Origin: Pseudomonadota bacterium
GTDB lineage: Bacteria; Pseudomonadota; Alphaproteobacteria; UBA9655
Reading direction: 5' to 3'
Assembly (NCBI GenBank): GCA_018242065.1
Contig: JAFECQ010000006.1
Coordinates: 1 to 64,000, forward strand
DNA length: 64,000 bases
Made by a program: the position numbers and the translations under genes
Part shown: positions 33,295 through 42,707 of the stretch, piece by piece
How the letters are laid out: the number at the start of each line of letters is the position of its first letter
How positions within the stretch are numbered: position 1 is the first letter of the stretch
Notes under the pieces: model-generated
Databases searched by the model: none
What the model was told of the DNA's origin: nothing
The model's input: the letters and a program-made list of their open reading frames with translations, nothing else

Positions 33295-35821
33295 TTGCAA
33301 TTTTCCCTGGGACATAGATAAATTTCCTTATGGTTTTGTCTTGGACATGAGCTTTAATAAAAGGCAAATCAAGAATAATAGATTGTGCTTCATCAGCCTT
33401 CAAGTTTGGAGAAATGTCAAGAGTTCCTCTCATCTTTCCGTTGACTTGAATAGCAAGAGTAATCACTTCTTCCTTTAAAAAGGTCGAATCAGGTTGGGGC
33501 CAAGGTTGCGTTGCAACAAAAGAATTATGTCCTAACTCGGCCCATAAAGCTTCCGCAAGATGAGGAAGGGCAGGAGAAATAATTACAACAAAGGTTGTGA
33601 GGGCTTCAAGCAGGGCCCAACATTCTGATGTATCAATCGGCTTAAATTCTTCAAGAACATTTGAAAATTCTCTTAAATGAGCGACATACCGATTAAAATG
33701 AAATTTCTCAATATCTTGTGTGACATGGGAAATCGTTTTGTGGGTTAATTTGCGAATCTGTAAAGCTTTCTCAGTAAAATGAGATGGGGTATTAGAAAGT
33801 TCAACCGTTTTTAGAGTAGATAAATGAGATGTAACGAGTCGCCATATTTTGTTAATGTAGCGCCAACTTCCTTCAATACCAGCCTCTGTCCATTCAAAAT
33901 CGCGCTCAGGTGGGCTATCTGACAGAATAAAAAGACGGGCTGTATCTGCGCCATATTCTTCCACAATCTTTACGGCTGGAATAACATTACATTTTGATTT
34001 GCTCATTTTTTCTGAGCGCCCGACTTTTACTGGCGTATCATCTACGATTTTAAAATATTGTTCATGACGTTTTTCCACCTCATGAGGATAAAGCCAGGTA
34101 CCTGATTGATCACGGTAGGTTTCATGGCAAACCATGCCCTGAGTCAAAAGATTTTTAAAGGGTTCTGAAATATTCCAATAACCGCAATCTCGTAAAGCTT
34201 TGGTGAAAAATCGAGCGTATAGAAGATGAAGAATAGCATGTTCAATGCCACCAATGTACTGATCGACTGGCATCCAAAACTCAGCTTCTTTCTTTTCAAA
34301 TGGTTGAGAAGAATGGGGTGAACAATACCGAGCAAAGTACCACGAGGAATCTATAAATGTATCAAATGTATCTGTTTCACGTTCCGCAGCTTTCTTACAC
34401 ACAGGACAATCAACGTATTTCCATGTGGGATGTAAATCTAAGGGATTACCGGGTTGGTCAAAAGAGACATCGTGGGGTAATGTTACAGGGAGCTGTTCTT
34501 CTGGAACTGGTACGATTCCGCAGTGAGAACAATGTATAATGGGGATAGGGCAACCCCAATAGCGTTGACGAGAAACACCCCAGTCTCGAAGTTTATAACT
34601 GGTTTCGGCGACGCCTTTTTCTTCTGAGACAAGTTTTTGAATAACTTTCTTTTTTGCTTCTTCCGTCGTAAGACCATCGAGAAACTGTGAATTAATTATA
34701 ATGCCTTCTCCTTGATAAGGGAGCGGTTTATCATGAGAGTCTTTCACAACAGGAAGAATTGGGAGCTTGTATTTTGTGGCAAATTCGTAATCGCGTTCAT
34801 CATGTGCAGGACATCCAAAAACAGCTCCCGTCCCATAGTCCATAAGCACAAAATTTGCAACGTAAACAGGAAGCGTATGATCTTTTAGGAAAGGATGTTG
34901 GACAGAAAACCCTGTATTAAAACCTTTTTTTTCTGCAACATCGAGGTCTTTTTGGGTTGTTCCAAGAGCACGGCATTCAATAATGAATGTTTGAAGAGCA
35001 GGTGATTTTTTTGCGAGGCTTTCAACTAAGGGATGATCAGGAGAGATGCCGATGAAGGAAGCTCCAAAAATAGTATCAGGTCGAGTTGTAAATATGTCTA
35101 AAGTTTCTTCTCTTTCAAGAAGCGGAAAACGAATGCGAGCGCCCTCAGAACGTCCAATCCAATTGATCTGCATAGTTTTCACTTGCTCGGGCCAATGATC
35201 TAAATGGCTCAACCCATCGAGAAGCTCCTGGGCATAGTCAGTAATTTTTAGAAACCATTGCGAAAGCTTACGACGTTCAATGGGAGCTCCTGAACGCCAC
35301 CCCTTTCCATCAATTACTTGCTCGTTTGCTAAAACCGTTCCTTCGACAGGGTCCCAATTTACAAATGATTCTTTTCGATACGCGATGCCTTGCTTAAAAA
35401 AGTCTAAAAAGATTTTTTGTTCATGAGAATAATAATGAGGGGAACATGTCAGGATTTCTCGACTCCAATCATAGGAAATCCCTAAAGAATGGATCTCTTC
35501 TTTCATAAAATGAATATTCTCAAGAGTCCATGTTTTGGGATGTATATTATGTTGAATAGCCGCATTTTCAGCAGGGAGGCCAAATGCATCCCAACCCATG
35601 GGATGAAGAACGGAATAGCCTTCAGCCCGTTTATAACGAGCAATCACATCACCAAACGTATAATTTCGCACATGACCCATGTGAAGACGTCCCGAAGGAT
35701 AAGGAAGCATCTCTAAGACATAGTACTTAGGTGCAGTTTCTTTTGCTTTATAAATTGAAGCTTGGTCCCAAGCTTTTTGCCACTTTGTTTCGTTATCACG
35801 AAAATTATATTGTGTGCTCAT
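33281..35821 (-). CDS. leuS: leucyl-tRNA synthetase
   Basis: The ATG at 35821 gives 846 residues beginning [20 protein letters not shown]; a TTG start directly after the upstream stop (35833) is the alternative. HIGH motif HMGH at 47-50, KMSKS ([13 protein letters not shown]) near residue 605. The editing domain has [22 protein letters not shown] and [39 protein letters not shown] contains half of the zinc-binding site. A cysteine replaces the usual asparagine after KMSKSK (KMSKSKCNV), a small oddity. Confidence 0.97.
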   Translation of the reverse strand: MSTQYNFRDNETKWQKAWDQASIYKAKETAPKYYVLEMLPYPSGRLHMGHVRNYTFGDVIARYKRAEGYSVLHPMGWDAFGLPAENAAIQHNIHPKTWTLENIHFMKEEIHSLGISYDWSREILTCSPHYYSHEQKIFLDFFKQGIAYRKESFVNWDPVEGTVLANEQVIDGKGWRSGAPIERRKLSQWFLKITDYAQELLDGLSHLDHWPEQVKTMQINWIGRSEGARIRFPLLEREETLDIFTTRPDTIFGASFIGISPDHPLVESLAKKSPALQTFIIECRALGTTQKDLDVAEKKGFNTGFSVQHPFLKDHTLPVYVANFVLMDYGTGAVFGCPAHDERDYEFATKYKLPILPVVKDSHDKPLPYQGEGIIINSQFLDGLTTEEAKKKVIQKLVSEEKGVAETSYKLRDWGVSRQRYWGCPIPIIHCSHCGIVPVPEEQLPVTLPHDVSFDQPGNPLDLHPTWKYVDCPVCKKAAERETDTFDTFIDSSWYFARYCSPHSSQPFEKKEAEFWMPVDQYIGGIEHAILHLLYARFFTKALRDCGYWNISEPFKNLLTQGMVCHETYRDQSGTWLYPHEVEKRHEQYFKIVDDTPVKVGRSEKMSKSKCNVIPAVKIVEEYGADTARLFILSDSPPERDFEWTEAGIEGSWRYINKIWRLVTSHLSTLKTVELSNTPSHFTEKALQIRKLTHKTISHVTQDIEKFHFNRYVAHLREFSNVLEEFKPIDTSECWALLEALTTFVVIISPALPHLAEALWAELGHNSFVATQPWPQPDSTFLKEEVITLAIQVNGKMRGTLDISPNLKADEAQSIILDLPFIKAHVQDKTIRKFIYVPGKIANVVI

Positions 35822-35833
35822 CCTTAGACTCAA

Positions 35834-36343
35834 TTATTTTATTGTTTTGCTACGAAAATGGCGAGCCCTCAACAAAATAGCATTCTCTAAATCTTTAATG
35901 GTTTGAGCATCCACGGATTGATCAATCCATTGACCGGAAGAATCACGTTCTTGACGAAATAAACTTACTTTAACACCATCAGAGCGCAGCTGACGATCGA
36001 GGATAAATATATTCATTTTAAGCCGTTCTCTCGGACTTTGAGGAGGAGAGTACCAATCTGTAATAATGACCCCTCCAAAAGGATCAGCAGAAGCAATTGG
36101 CATAAATGAAATTGTGTCAAGGGTAGCGCGCCATAAATGACTATTTACCCCAAGACCTGTATCTTCTTGTTCGCGCTTCTTAGGACCGCCAAAATGTAAC
36201 GTATCTTCTCCTAAGAATTTATCCATACCCTTTGTACGGCGATCTTCAGTTGAAGCCGTTTGTAGCTCTTCTTCTTTATATTCAGACGAGCACCCTACAA
36301 GGCCGAGTGTCAAAAACAAAACAGAGAGAAGCCTTAACTTCAT
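35834..36343 (-). CDS. DUF3576 lipoprotein
   Basis: 169 residues with a lipoprotein signal (LTLGLVGCSS, lipobox LVGC). The body has NSHLWRATLDTISFMPIASADPFGGVIITDWY and a final basic helix, the marks of DUF3576, an alphaproteobacterial family that habitually precedes leuS. Function unknown; an outer-membrane or periplasmic role near LPS assembly is a guess from its place beside lptE. Confidence 0.85.
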   Translation of the reverse strand: MKLRLLSVLFLTLGLVGCSSEYKEEELQTASTEDRRTKGMDKFLGEDTLHFGGPKKREQEDTGLGVNSHLWRATLDTISFMPIASADPFGGVIITDWYSPPQSPRERLKMNIFILDRQLRSDGVKVSLFRQERDSSGQWIDQSVDAQTIKDLENAILLRARHFRSKTIK

Positions 36344-36414
36344 ATCATTACCCTTCTCATCGTAAATTTTTTTATGATATGCCTTTTGAAACGGATGACG
36401 TCAAGCAAATAAAA

Positions 36415-36436
36415 AAGGAGGGATCGCTCCCTCCTT
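36415..36436 (-). terminator. Rho-independent terminator of the porin gene
   Basis: Perfect 9-bp stem AAGGAGGGA (36415-36423) / TCCCTCCTT (36428-36436) with a TCGC loop. On the minus strand the stem is followed by a T-run (TTTTTTATTT), so it ends porin transcription, 25 bases after the porin stop. Confidence 0.9.
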
Positions 36437-36460
36437 CTATTTTTAGCCATTCCTCAAAAT

Positions 36461-37714
36461 TTAGAAAACAACCCGCGAACCGACAACGAAAACGTTAGCT
36501 GTGTTACTCTTGACGGGTCCTATAAATTGATTACATGGTTTTAGAACAGCATTAACGCGTGCAGCTTCTGCACTAGCTGCTCTGTTTTTCATTTTGAAAT
36601 GAGCATATTCAACATAAACACCCAAACCAGGAGCTAATTTTTGGTCGATAGCTGCTGAGAAAGCATTTGTTTTAGCTTGTCGTCTGCTTAAATTAGCAGC
36701 TAAAGCATGTCTCCAGCCATAATAATAACCTGTACTCAACTTGGTAGCTCCCCACATGTAGGAGAGACCAAAATCAAGGAATTGACCCGCATTTGGTCTG
36801 TGCTTGCCTTCCTTAAAGGCGTGAGAACGTCCATTGTTTCCATACTCAGCACTGAACCCTGCGCCCGCATAAGAGATAGTTCCACCAAAAGCATAAGAAG
36901 CTACATTTTTCCTTACAGGAGCTGAACGATATTCGGAATGAGCTTGTGCAAAAATAGACGTTGCAGAAAGCCCCATTTCGAAACCATTGGCAAACTTGTG
37001 AATGAAGTTTATACCGCTTGCGACGTTATCTGTATCGAATGGTTCTTTTGGAGTTACAACACTTCTACGTGCTTCAATCGTCTGTTCTCCTCTGTGCTCT
37101 GTACGAGGTGTATAAGAAACACCTGCTTGGAACCCATATACCCGTGGGGTAAGATAGGTTAGCTTTGTATCACGACTGGTGTCCCCAACGAGGTCAATCG
37201 ATGCTGGAGCTCCTGTTGTTTGGTTTACAACACGGTCAAACATGCCACCGTCAAGGAAGCCTGTGCCTCCCCATTGGTCATAACCACCAAAGGCCATCGA
37301 ATTTTGTACGCCATAGGTATCACCTAAATAAACCTTACCCCAGGTTCCACCAAAGAAAAGGTAATCTTCGCGAACAATTTTGTCTTTATCTGTATTACCA
37401 TCGAGAACAAATACGAGACCATATTCCATGCCAGGATCTGTTCTTCCTTCAACAAGGAACTTTAAACGAGCATCATCGACTGCGAAAAGTTGACCACGTC
37501 CATATTTTTTACGGGAACAGGAAGAATCTTCAGCATTTCCTGCTTGGAAAATCCTCTTGTTCCTGAAAAAGTAGGAGTTAAATGATGATTGACCCGCGAT
37601 TTTAAATTGGGGTGTTGCCATTGTAGGTGTTGGATTTGTTTTTGCCGCATTGGCTTCTACTGTTAAAATAACAGCACTTAAAAGCGCGGTTGATCCAAGA
37701 AGGGTGCGAATCAT
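36461..37714 (-). CDS. outer membrane porin
   Basis: 417 residues. Signal peptide 1-23 (LLGSTALLSAVILTVEANA). The rest alternates polar and aromatic residues as in 16-stranded porins; DARLKFLVEGRTDPGMEYGLVF, FFGGTWGKVYLGDTYGVQNSM and SATSIF are typical of the Gram-negative porin family, and the final VNAVLKPCNQFIG...FVVGSRVVF ends in a C-terminal phenylalanine. GGAGGA lies six bases before the ATG. A strong terminator follows. Probably abundantly expressed. Confidence 0.9.
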   Translation of the reverse strand: MIRTLLGSTALLSAVILTVEANAAKTNPTPTMATPQFKIAGQSSFNSYFFRNKRIFQAGNAEDSSCSRKKYGRGQLFAVDDARLKFLVEGRTDPGMEYGLVFVLDGNTDKDKIVREDYLFFGGTWGKVYLGDTYGVQNSMAFGGYDQWGGTGFLDGGMFDRVVNQTTGAPASIDLVGDTSRDTKLTYLTPRVYGFQAGVSYTPRTEHRGEQTIEARRSVVTPKEPFDTDNVASGINFIHKFANGFEMGLSATSIFAQAHSEYRSAPVRKNVASYAFGGTISYAGAGFSAEYGNNGRSHAFKEGKHRPNAGQFLDFGLSYMWGATKLSTGYYYGWRHALAANLSRRQAKTNAFSAAIDQKLAPGLGVYVEYAHFKMKNRAASAEAARVNAVLKPCNQFIGPVKSNTANVFVVGSRVVF

Positions 37715-37840
37715 TGTTGTTCCTCCAGATATAAGCTTGTTAAAATGTACTCGTATATATATCGTTCCGATGGAAGATAGAATTACATCCTATAAAAGAC
37801 ACTTGATAGAATCTGTCTCAATGATAAACTTTAAGTAGAA
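37715..37840. promoter_or_regulatory. divergent promoter region of porin and winged-helix regulator
   Basis: 126-bp AT-rich gap between divergently read genes. The porin side has a good Shine-Dalgarno (GGAGGA). I cannot fix -35/-10 elements or a clear operator by eye. The regulator beside it is a natural candidate to act here, which is inference. Confidence 0.35.
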
Positions 37841-38410
37841 ATGATTTTTAGAATGCATGTGACACAGGCGCCACAGTTAAAGATGTTAAACATATGTCTT
37901 CGAACCCATAATACTGTTTTGCGTGAAGCTTTGAAAGAGCTATTACCCCAGGCAGGAATTTCTTTGGAAGATAATTTAAATGATTGCATGGGATTTTTGT
38001 ATACGCCGCCTTTTGAAAAGGAGACTCTGCCTTCATTAAACTTTATGAGTCTTCCGCACCCTCTTAAGTTGATTGAGCTTGTGTCATTTTTAGAAAATCT
38101 TCCCTATACGCAAGTGATTCTATTCGCTCATTTTTCATTAGATTTAAGGGAGAAAGTTCTTAAGAACTTCAAAAATCAAGAGGAACAACGCCTTACAGAA
38201 AAAGAATGTCAGCTTCTTCGTTTTTTTCATCAGTATAGAGGGCAAGAACTTTCAAAGGAAAAGCTTTTACAAGAAATTTGGGGGTATCATCCTGATGCTG
38301 AAACGCATACCCTTGAAACCCATATATACAGATTGCGGCAAAAACTTGAAGATGATCCAAATATTCCGCAAATTCTTTTAAATGGTAAAGAAGGTTATTG
38401 GATTCAATGA
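37841..38410 (+). CDS. OmpR-type winged-helix DNA-binding protein with degenerate receiver
   Basis: 189 residues. The C-terminal ~85 residues are an OmpR/PhoB winged helix: LTEKECQLLRFFHQYRGQELSKEKLL, then EIWGYHPDAETHTLETHIYRLRQKL (recognition helix) and GYWI. The N-terminal ~100 residues have receiver-like length but no visible phosphoacceptor aspartate box, so control is probably not by ordinary phosphorylation. Start is uncertain; ATG codons at 37853 and 37883 (MLNICLRTHN) are alternatives, none with a strong Shine-Dalgarno. Divergent from the porin gene. Confidence 0.75.
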   Translation: MIFRMHVTQAPQLKMLNICLRTHNTVLREALKELLPQAGISLEDNLNDCMGFLYTPPFEKETLPSLNFMSLPHPLKLIELVSFLENLPYTQVILFAHFSLDLREKVLKNFKNQEEQRLTEKECQLLRFFHQYRGQELSKEKLLQEIWGYHPDAETHTLETHIYRLRQKLEDDPNIPQILLNGKEGYWIQ

Positions 38411-38419
38411 TAAAGTGGC

Positions 38420-40024
38420 TTACATGTTAATATAGTTTGGTCCAGAGCCTCCTTCGGGTGGTGTCCAAACTATATTTTGAGTAGGGTCTTTAATATCACA
38501 AACTTTACACTGAAGACAATTTTGAGCGTTGATTTGAAGGCTAAGGCCATTATTTATCTTCACAAGCTCGTATACTAAAGCTGGGCAATACCTTCCTTCA
38601 GGAAAATCATAGATCTCTTTATTAATTGTAAGAGCCGCTTGAGGGTTCTTAAGATGTAAATGATTTGGTTGGTTTTCATCATAACGAATATTGGAAAGAG
38701 AGAGTGCTGTCGAGCGGTCAAATGTGATTTTACCATCAGGGAGAGGATAGGAAATTTTGCGACATTGAGTTGCGGGTTTGAGTTTTATATGATCAGCCTG
38801 GTTGCGAAGAGTCCAAGGGCTTTTTCCTCGGGTGATATACGTTTCGAATGCGGCATTTAGCAAACCAAACCAAATACCTCTTTGAAATCCAGGGCGAATA
38901 TTACGAACTTTATAAAGCTCCTCATAAACCCAACTTTTCTCAAGACGTTTTTTGTAAGAGTAAGCCTTTCCTTCCATCAGATGTTCAAAGGCAGCTTCGG
39001 CCGCGATCATGCCAGATTTGAGGGCTGTATGTGATCCTTTTATTTTTGCAACGTTTAAAAAACCGGCAGAACAACCAATAAGAAAACCACCTGGAAATTC
39101 AAGTTTTGGTATTGATTGATATCCCCCTTCATTGAGGGCACGGGCTCCATATGAGATGCACCGCCCTCCCTCTAAAAGAGAACGAATGGCAGGATGGGTT
39201 TTAAATCTTTGGAATTCTTCGAAAGGGTTGAGATAAGGGTTTTGATAGTCTAAACCAACAACAAATCCAATAAGCACTTGAGAAGTATTGAGATGATAAA
39301 TAAATGAACCCCCATAAGTTTGGTGATCAAGGGGCCAACCAATTGTATGAATGACATGACCTGCTTTACTTTTGAGGGGGTCAATTTCCCAAATTTCCTT
39401 CAATCCCATTCCATAGGTTTGAGGATTTGAATCTTTATCAAGCTGAAAGGTCTTGATGATTTGTTGAGCTAAGGAACCACGACATCCTTCTGCTAAGAAA
39501 GTCATCCTTCCAAATATCTTAACGCCTGCTTCAAATTGAGATGTTGGATTTCCATTTCGATCCAAGCCTAATGGCCCCGTTTGCACGCCGATAACCTCTC
39601 CTTTTTCATTAAAGAGGCAATCTGTCCCAGCAAAACCTGGATAAATTTCTACACCTAAGCCTTCTGCTTGTTGAGAGAGCCATAAACAAAGAGCGCCTAA
39701 GCTTGTTACATAATTTCCTTGATTATGCATTTGAGGCGGCGTCGGGAGATGAAAAGCCTTTGTTGACGTTAAGAAAAGAAACTTATCTTTAGATACAGGG
39801 GTTGTAAGTGGAGCACCTCGTTCTTTCCAATCAGGGAAAAGCTCTTCAAGGGCTCGAGGTTCAATAACAGCACCCGAAAGAATGTGACTCCCAACTTCGG
39901 CTCCTTTTTCAAGGATGCAGACTGTTATGGTTGGATTGAGTTGTTTGAGCCTAATGGCTGCTCCTAAGCCCGCTGGCCCTGCACCTACGATGACGACGTC
40001 GTATCTCATCTCTTCATCACTCAT
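38420..40024 (-). CDS. electron transfer flavoprotein-ubiquinone oxidoreductase
   Basis: 534 residues, matching bacterial and mitochondrial ETF-QO (ETFDH). FAD-binding VVIVGAGPAGLGAAIRL near the N-terminus, GSHILSGAVIEPRAL next. The C-terminal 4Fe-4S site has NCLQCKVCDIKDP plus the tail TPPEGGSGPNY. It passes electrons from acyl-CoA dehydrogenases (via ETF) to ubiquinone at the inner membrane. Its substrate source in this window is the isovaleryl-CoA dehydrogenase at 60157-61314. The ETF alpha and beta genes are not here. Confidence 0.95.
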   Translation of the reverse strand: MSDEEMRYDVVIVGAGPAGLGAAIRLKQLNPTITVCILEKGAEVGSHILSGAVIEPRALEELFPDWKERGAPLTTPVSKDKFLFLTSTKAFHLPTPPQMHNQGNYVTSLGALCLWLSQQAEGLGVEIYPGFAGTDCLFNEKGEVIGVQTGPLGLDRNGNPTSQFEAGVKIFGRMTFLAEGCRGSLAQQIIKTFQLDKDSNPQTYGMGLKEIWEIDPLKSKAGHVIHTIGWPLDHQTYGGSFIYHLNTSQVLIGFVVGLDYQNPYLNPFEEFQRFKTHPAIRSLLEGGRCISYGARALNEGGYQSIPKLEFPGGFLIGCSAGFLNVAKIKGSHTALKSGMIAAEAAFEHLMEGKAYSYKKRLEKSWVYEELYKVRNIRPGFQRGIWFGLLNAAFETYITRGKSPWTLRNQADHIKLKPATQCRKISYPLPDGKITFDRSTALSLSNIRYDENQPNHLHLKNPQAALTINKEIYDFPEGRYCPALVYELVKINNGLSLQINAQNCLQCKVCDIKDPTQNIVWTPPEGGSGPNYINM

Positions 40025-40030
40025 GAGATT

Positions 40031-42154
40031 CTAAACTTCCTTTGGTAACTCGATGATAAATCGAGTATATTGCCCAACTTTACTTTCAACTGTCAGTTGG
40101 CCATGATGTTGATGGGTAATAATATCATAGCTTAAGGAAAGACCAAGACCGGTGCCTTTTCCTGAATCCTTTGTGGTGAAGAAAGGAATGAATATTTTCT
40201 TGAGAGTAGCTTGATTAATGCCTACTCCATTATCCTCAAAGATAATCTCTGCTTTTTCTTTTTTTTCTCGAGTTGTTATCGTTAATTGAGGTGTAAACTT
40301 TGTTCCCTGCTTTTTCTGCTTTTCATACATTGCAAAGCAGGCGTTATTAACAATATTTAAAAATACGCGCACAAGATCTTGCTGGGATCCTTTAATACGT
40401 GTCAACGCAGGGTCAAAATTTTTTATAACCCTTGCCGTAAAATTATGCTCTTTTCCCTGAAACCCAAGATATGCTAATTCGATAGACTCACTCAAAGTTT
40501 TGTTTAAATTAAAAATCGTAATTTCCCCTGTGCTTCCTCGCGCATGGGCAAGCATGCCTTTAACGATAGAGTCTGCTCTTTGAGCGTGTTCACGCGTTTT
40601 GATAATATTTTGTTCAATCTGGGAAAAAAGTTCATTTTCATTTGAGACTTTTTCTCTCAATTCTAAAAGGTACTCAAGAGAAAGTTCAGAAAAATTAATA
40701 ACAAAGTTAAGTGGATTTTTGATTTCATGAGCAATGCCTGCTGTTAAAGCGCCAAGACTGGCTAGTTTTTCTTGAACAATAATTTGATTTTGAGCTTTTT
40801 TAAGGTTTGTAAGTGTTTTTTCAAGCTGATAGTTTTTGTGTTGGAGTTGTTTTGTACGAATCTTTACTCGATTTTCGAGATGGGCCAAAAGAGTCCTGTT
40901 CTCCCTAAAGATGCGAGAAACAATATCAAACCAATGGCGCCAACGGACAGGAAGATTCTCTGGGTTGCTTTTTAGTCCCTGATTTTCTTTTGTAATATGA
41001 TCAACAAGTTTTTGCGCAGGAGAAATAAAATCCCGAATAACCATAAGATACCCAACACCAACAACAAAAAGAAGAATTGCGGTGATAATGATAATATCTT
41101 CAAGTGCCTCCCAAAACGCTTGCATAAAAAGTTCATGCTGAGAACCGATATAAATCATAAACCAAGGTGCTTCATGCAGATCTTTTACATAAATAATCGC
41201 AGATTTATTGAATGACAGCCATCCGGAAGGCGTCTGAATTTCGTGATCAATCTTTTGAACAATTTCTTTCTCAACAAGATCTTCAAGTTTAAGAATTTGT
41301 CTTAGAGGTTTAGCAGAGGCTTTAACATCATTCGTTGCCAGAACTTGATGCTCTTTGTTAATAAGAAAAAGAGCTCCTTGAAAAGTGTCAAAACGTTGCA
41401 TCACGCGATTAAGTTCAGTTAAACTAAGATCTAAAGAGACGCTCCCTAGGAATTTCTTTCCATCATAAACGGGTGAAGAGTTGGTAACAACAAAACCTTT
41501 TTGATACTTATTTTCATATCCTGCGCCATCTTGGTAGGCTGGCGTCCAAAAATTACGTTGCTTTGGGTTATTTTCAGGGGTAGCACCAAGAAAAAAAAAT
41601 TTATCTAAAACGGCTTGATGATATGGATTAAGATTAGAGGGAATCCAAGGATAAAGATTTTGGAAATGCGATTTAGATGTATAATAAACCCAAGCAGCAC
41701 CACGGTTGCTTCTCAGGGCGATCTCAAAAAACGAATTGAGGGCAAGTGCCATATTAAGCTCGTTTTTTAAATCACTCGAAAGATTTTCAATAGAACCTAA
41801 ACCCGTCAAGTTACCAAGTTTTGCTTTGTCAATCTTTGGGCCTGTATCCAAAGAATAAGATGTATTCTCTAAATTATTTTTAAGGTAAGGAAATAAAGGA
41901 GAAACTGTACCGAAATTCTTAACATAAAAGAGGGCATTCTCCGCAGCTATTTTAAGGCCATGGACATAACCTTGAATGGCTCTTGCTCTTAAATTTACAT
42001 TTGTTGTGTGTTCATCCAAACGATTTTTGAGATCCATCAAAAGAAATTCCTGATGGCGATTATATTGAAAATATTCAATTCCTAACGTAATAAGAACTAA
42101 GGCAATGCCTGTCATATAAACGATGCGGTTATAACTGTGACGAAAGGGATTCAT
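40031..42154 (-). CDS. membrane sensor histidine kinase with extracytoplasmic Cache-like domain
   Basis: The ATG at 42154 (MNPFRHSYNRIVYMTG) is chosen over 42223, which would run into tadA; it gives 707 residues. First span at about 12-30, a large periplasmic double-Cache-like domain to about 345, second span (DIIIITAILLFVVGVGYLMVI), linker/HAMP-like region and coiled coil, then HisKA (GALTAGIAHEIKNPLNFV, phospho-His) and HATPase (NACFAMYEK, DNGVGI, GKGTGLGLSLSYDI). No response regulator is adjacent. Ligand unknown; dCache domains often bind small metabolites. Confidence 0.85.
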   Translation of the reverse strand: MNPFRHSYNRIVYMTGIALVLITLGIEYFQYNRHQEFLLMDLKNRLDEHTTNVNLRARAIQGYVHGLKIAAENALFYVKNFGTVSPLFPYLKNNLENTSYSLDTGPKIDKAKLGNLTGLGSIENLSSDLKNELNMALALNSFFEIALRSNRGAAWVYYTSKSHFQNLYPWIPSNLNPYHQAVLDKFFFLGATPENNPKQRNFWTPAYQDGAGYENKYQKGFVVTNSSPVYDGKKFLGSVSLDLSLTELNRVMQRFDTFQGALFLINKEHQVLATNDVKASAKPLRQILKLEDLVEKEIVQKIDHEIQTPSGWLSFNKSAIIYVKDLHEAPWFMIYIGSQHELFMQAFWEALEDIIIITAILLFVVGVGYLMVIRDFISPAQKLVDHITKENQGLKSNPENLPVRWRHWFDIVSRIFRENRTLLAHLENRVKIRTKQLQHKNYQLEKTLTNLKKAQNQIIVQEKLASLGALTAGIAHEIKNPLNFVINFSELSLEYLLELREKVSNENELFSQIEQNIIKTREHAQRADSIVKGMLAHARGSTGEITIFNLNKTLSESIELAYLGFQGKEHNFTARVIKNFDPALTRIKGSQQDLVRVFLNIVNNACFAMYEKQKKQGTKFTPQLTITTREKKEKAEIIFEDNGVGINQATLKKIFIPFFTTKDSGKGTGLGLSLSYDIITHQHHGQLTVESKVGQYTRFIIELPKEV

Positions 42155-42194
42155 TTTTAATATAGTTCTTCTCCTTTCCCCTATCTTAACAAAC

Positions 42195-42656
42195 CTAAGA
42201 GGATGCGCCACGTACCTTTTCAAAAAATTTTATTAAAAGTTGAGAACATCGTTCTTCTTCAAGGCCTCCAACCGTTTCGGGAATATGATGACATGAGGAT
42301 GAGTTAAAAATTCGGGGACCATGATCGACACCACCTCCTTTTAAATCATAGGCTCCAAAGTAAAGTCGTCTTAGACGAGCAAAACTAATGGCTTGTGCAC
42401 ACATAGGGCAAGGTTCAAGCGTAACATAGATATCGCAATCTTCTAGCCGTCCTTTCTTGTTTAGCCGGCAAGCCTGTTGAATGGCAAGAAGCTCTGCATG
42501 AGCTGTGGGGTCCTTTCTTTGAACCATTTCATTATGCGCTGTTGCAATAATGGTTCCTGTGGCATCAACGATGACAACGCCGACAGGTACCTCTTCTTTT
42601 GAAAAGGCTCTTTTAGCTTCTTTAAATGCGCGTTCCATTGGCTTTATATCATACAT
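42195..42656 (-). CDS. tadA: tRNA-specific adenosine-34 deaminase
   Basis: 153 residues. Zinc/catalytic motifs: HAELLAIQQA (His-Ala-Glu) and EPCPMCAQAIS (PCxxC). FARLRRLYFGAYDLKGGGVDHG is the family C-terminal part. Makes inosine at the wobble base of tRNA-Arg(ACG), an essential reaction. Divergent from fumC across a 51-base gap. Confidence 0.95.
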   Translation of the reverse strand: MYDIKPMERAFKEAKRAFSKEEVPVGVVIVDATGTIIATAHNEMVQRKDPTAHAELLAIQQACRLNKKGRLEDCDIYVTLEPCPMCAQAISFARLRRLYFGAYDLKGGGVDHGPRIFNSSSCHHIPETVGGLEEERCSQLLIKFFEKVRGASS

Positions 42657-42707
42657 ATGGCATAACTTACTCTATAGAGCCCATAAACAGCAATGGAGAG
42701 TCTTTCT

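Noticed and set aside
34376-34389. parS left half TGTTTCACGT in leuS
   Set aside because: The right half is CCGCAG-like, not GAAACA; it is a half match only and is fixed by coding sequence.
36395-36405. ATGACGTCAAG, repeated at 53729-53739
   Set aside because: Eleven shared bases in two intergenic regions contain the palindrome TGACGTCA, but two copies in 64 kb are not enough evidence for an operator and no common regulator context is seen.
37165-37566. Open frame of 133 codons opposite the porin
   Set aside because: Antisense to a well-supported porin with signal peptide, terminator and Shine-Dalgarno; composition is a shadow of the porin and it resembles no protein I know.
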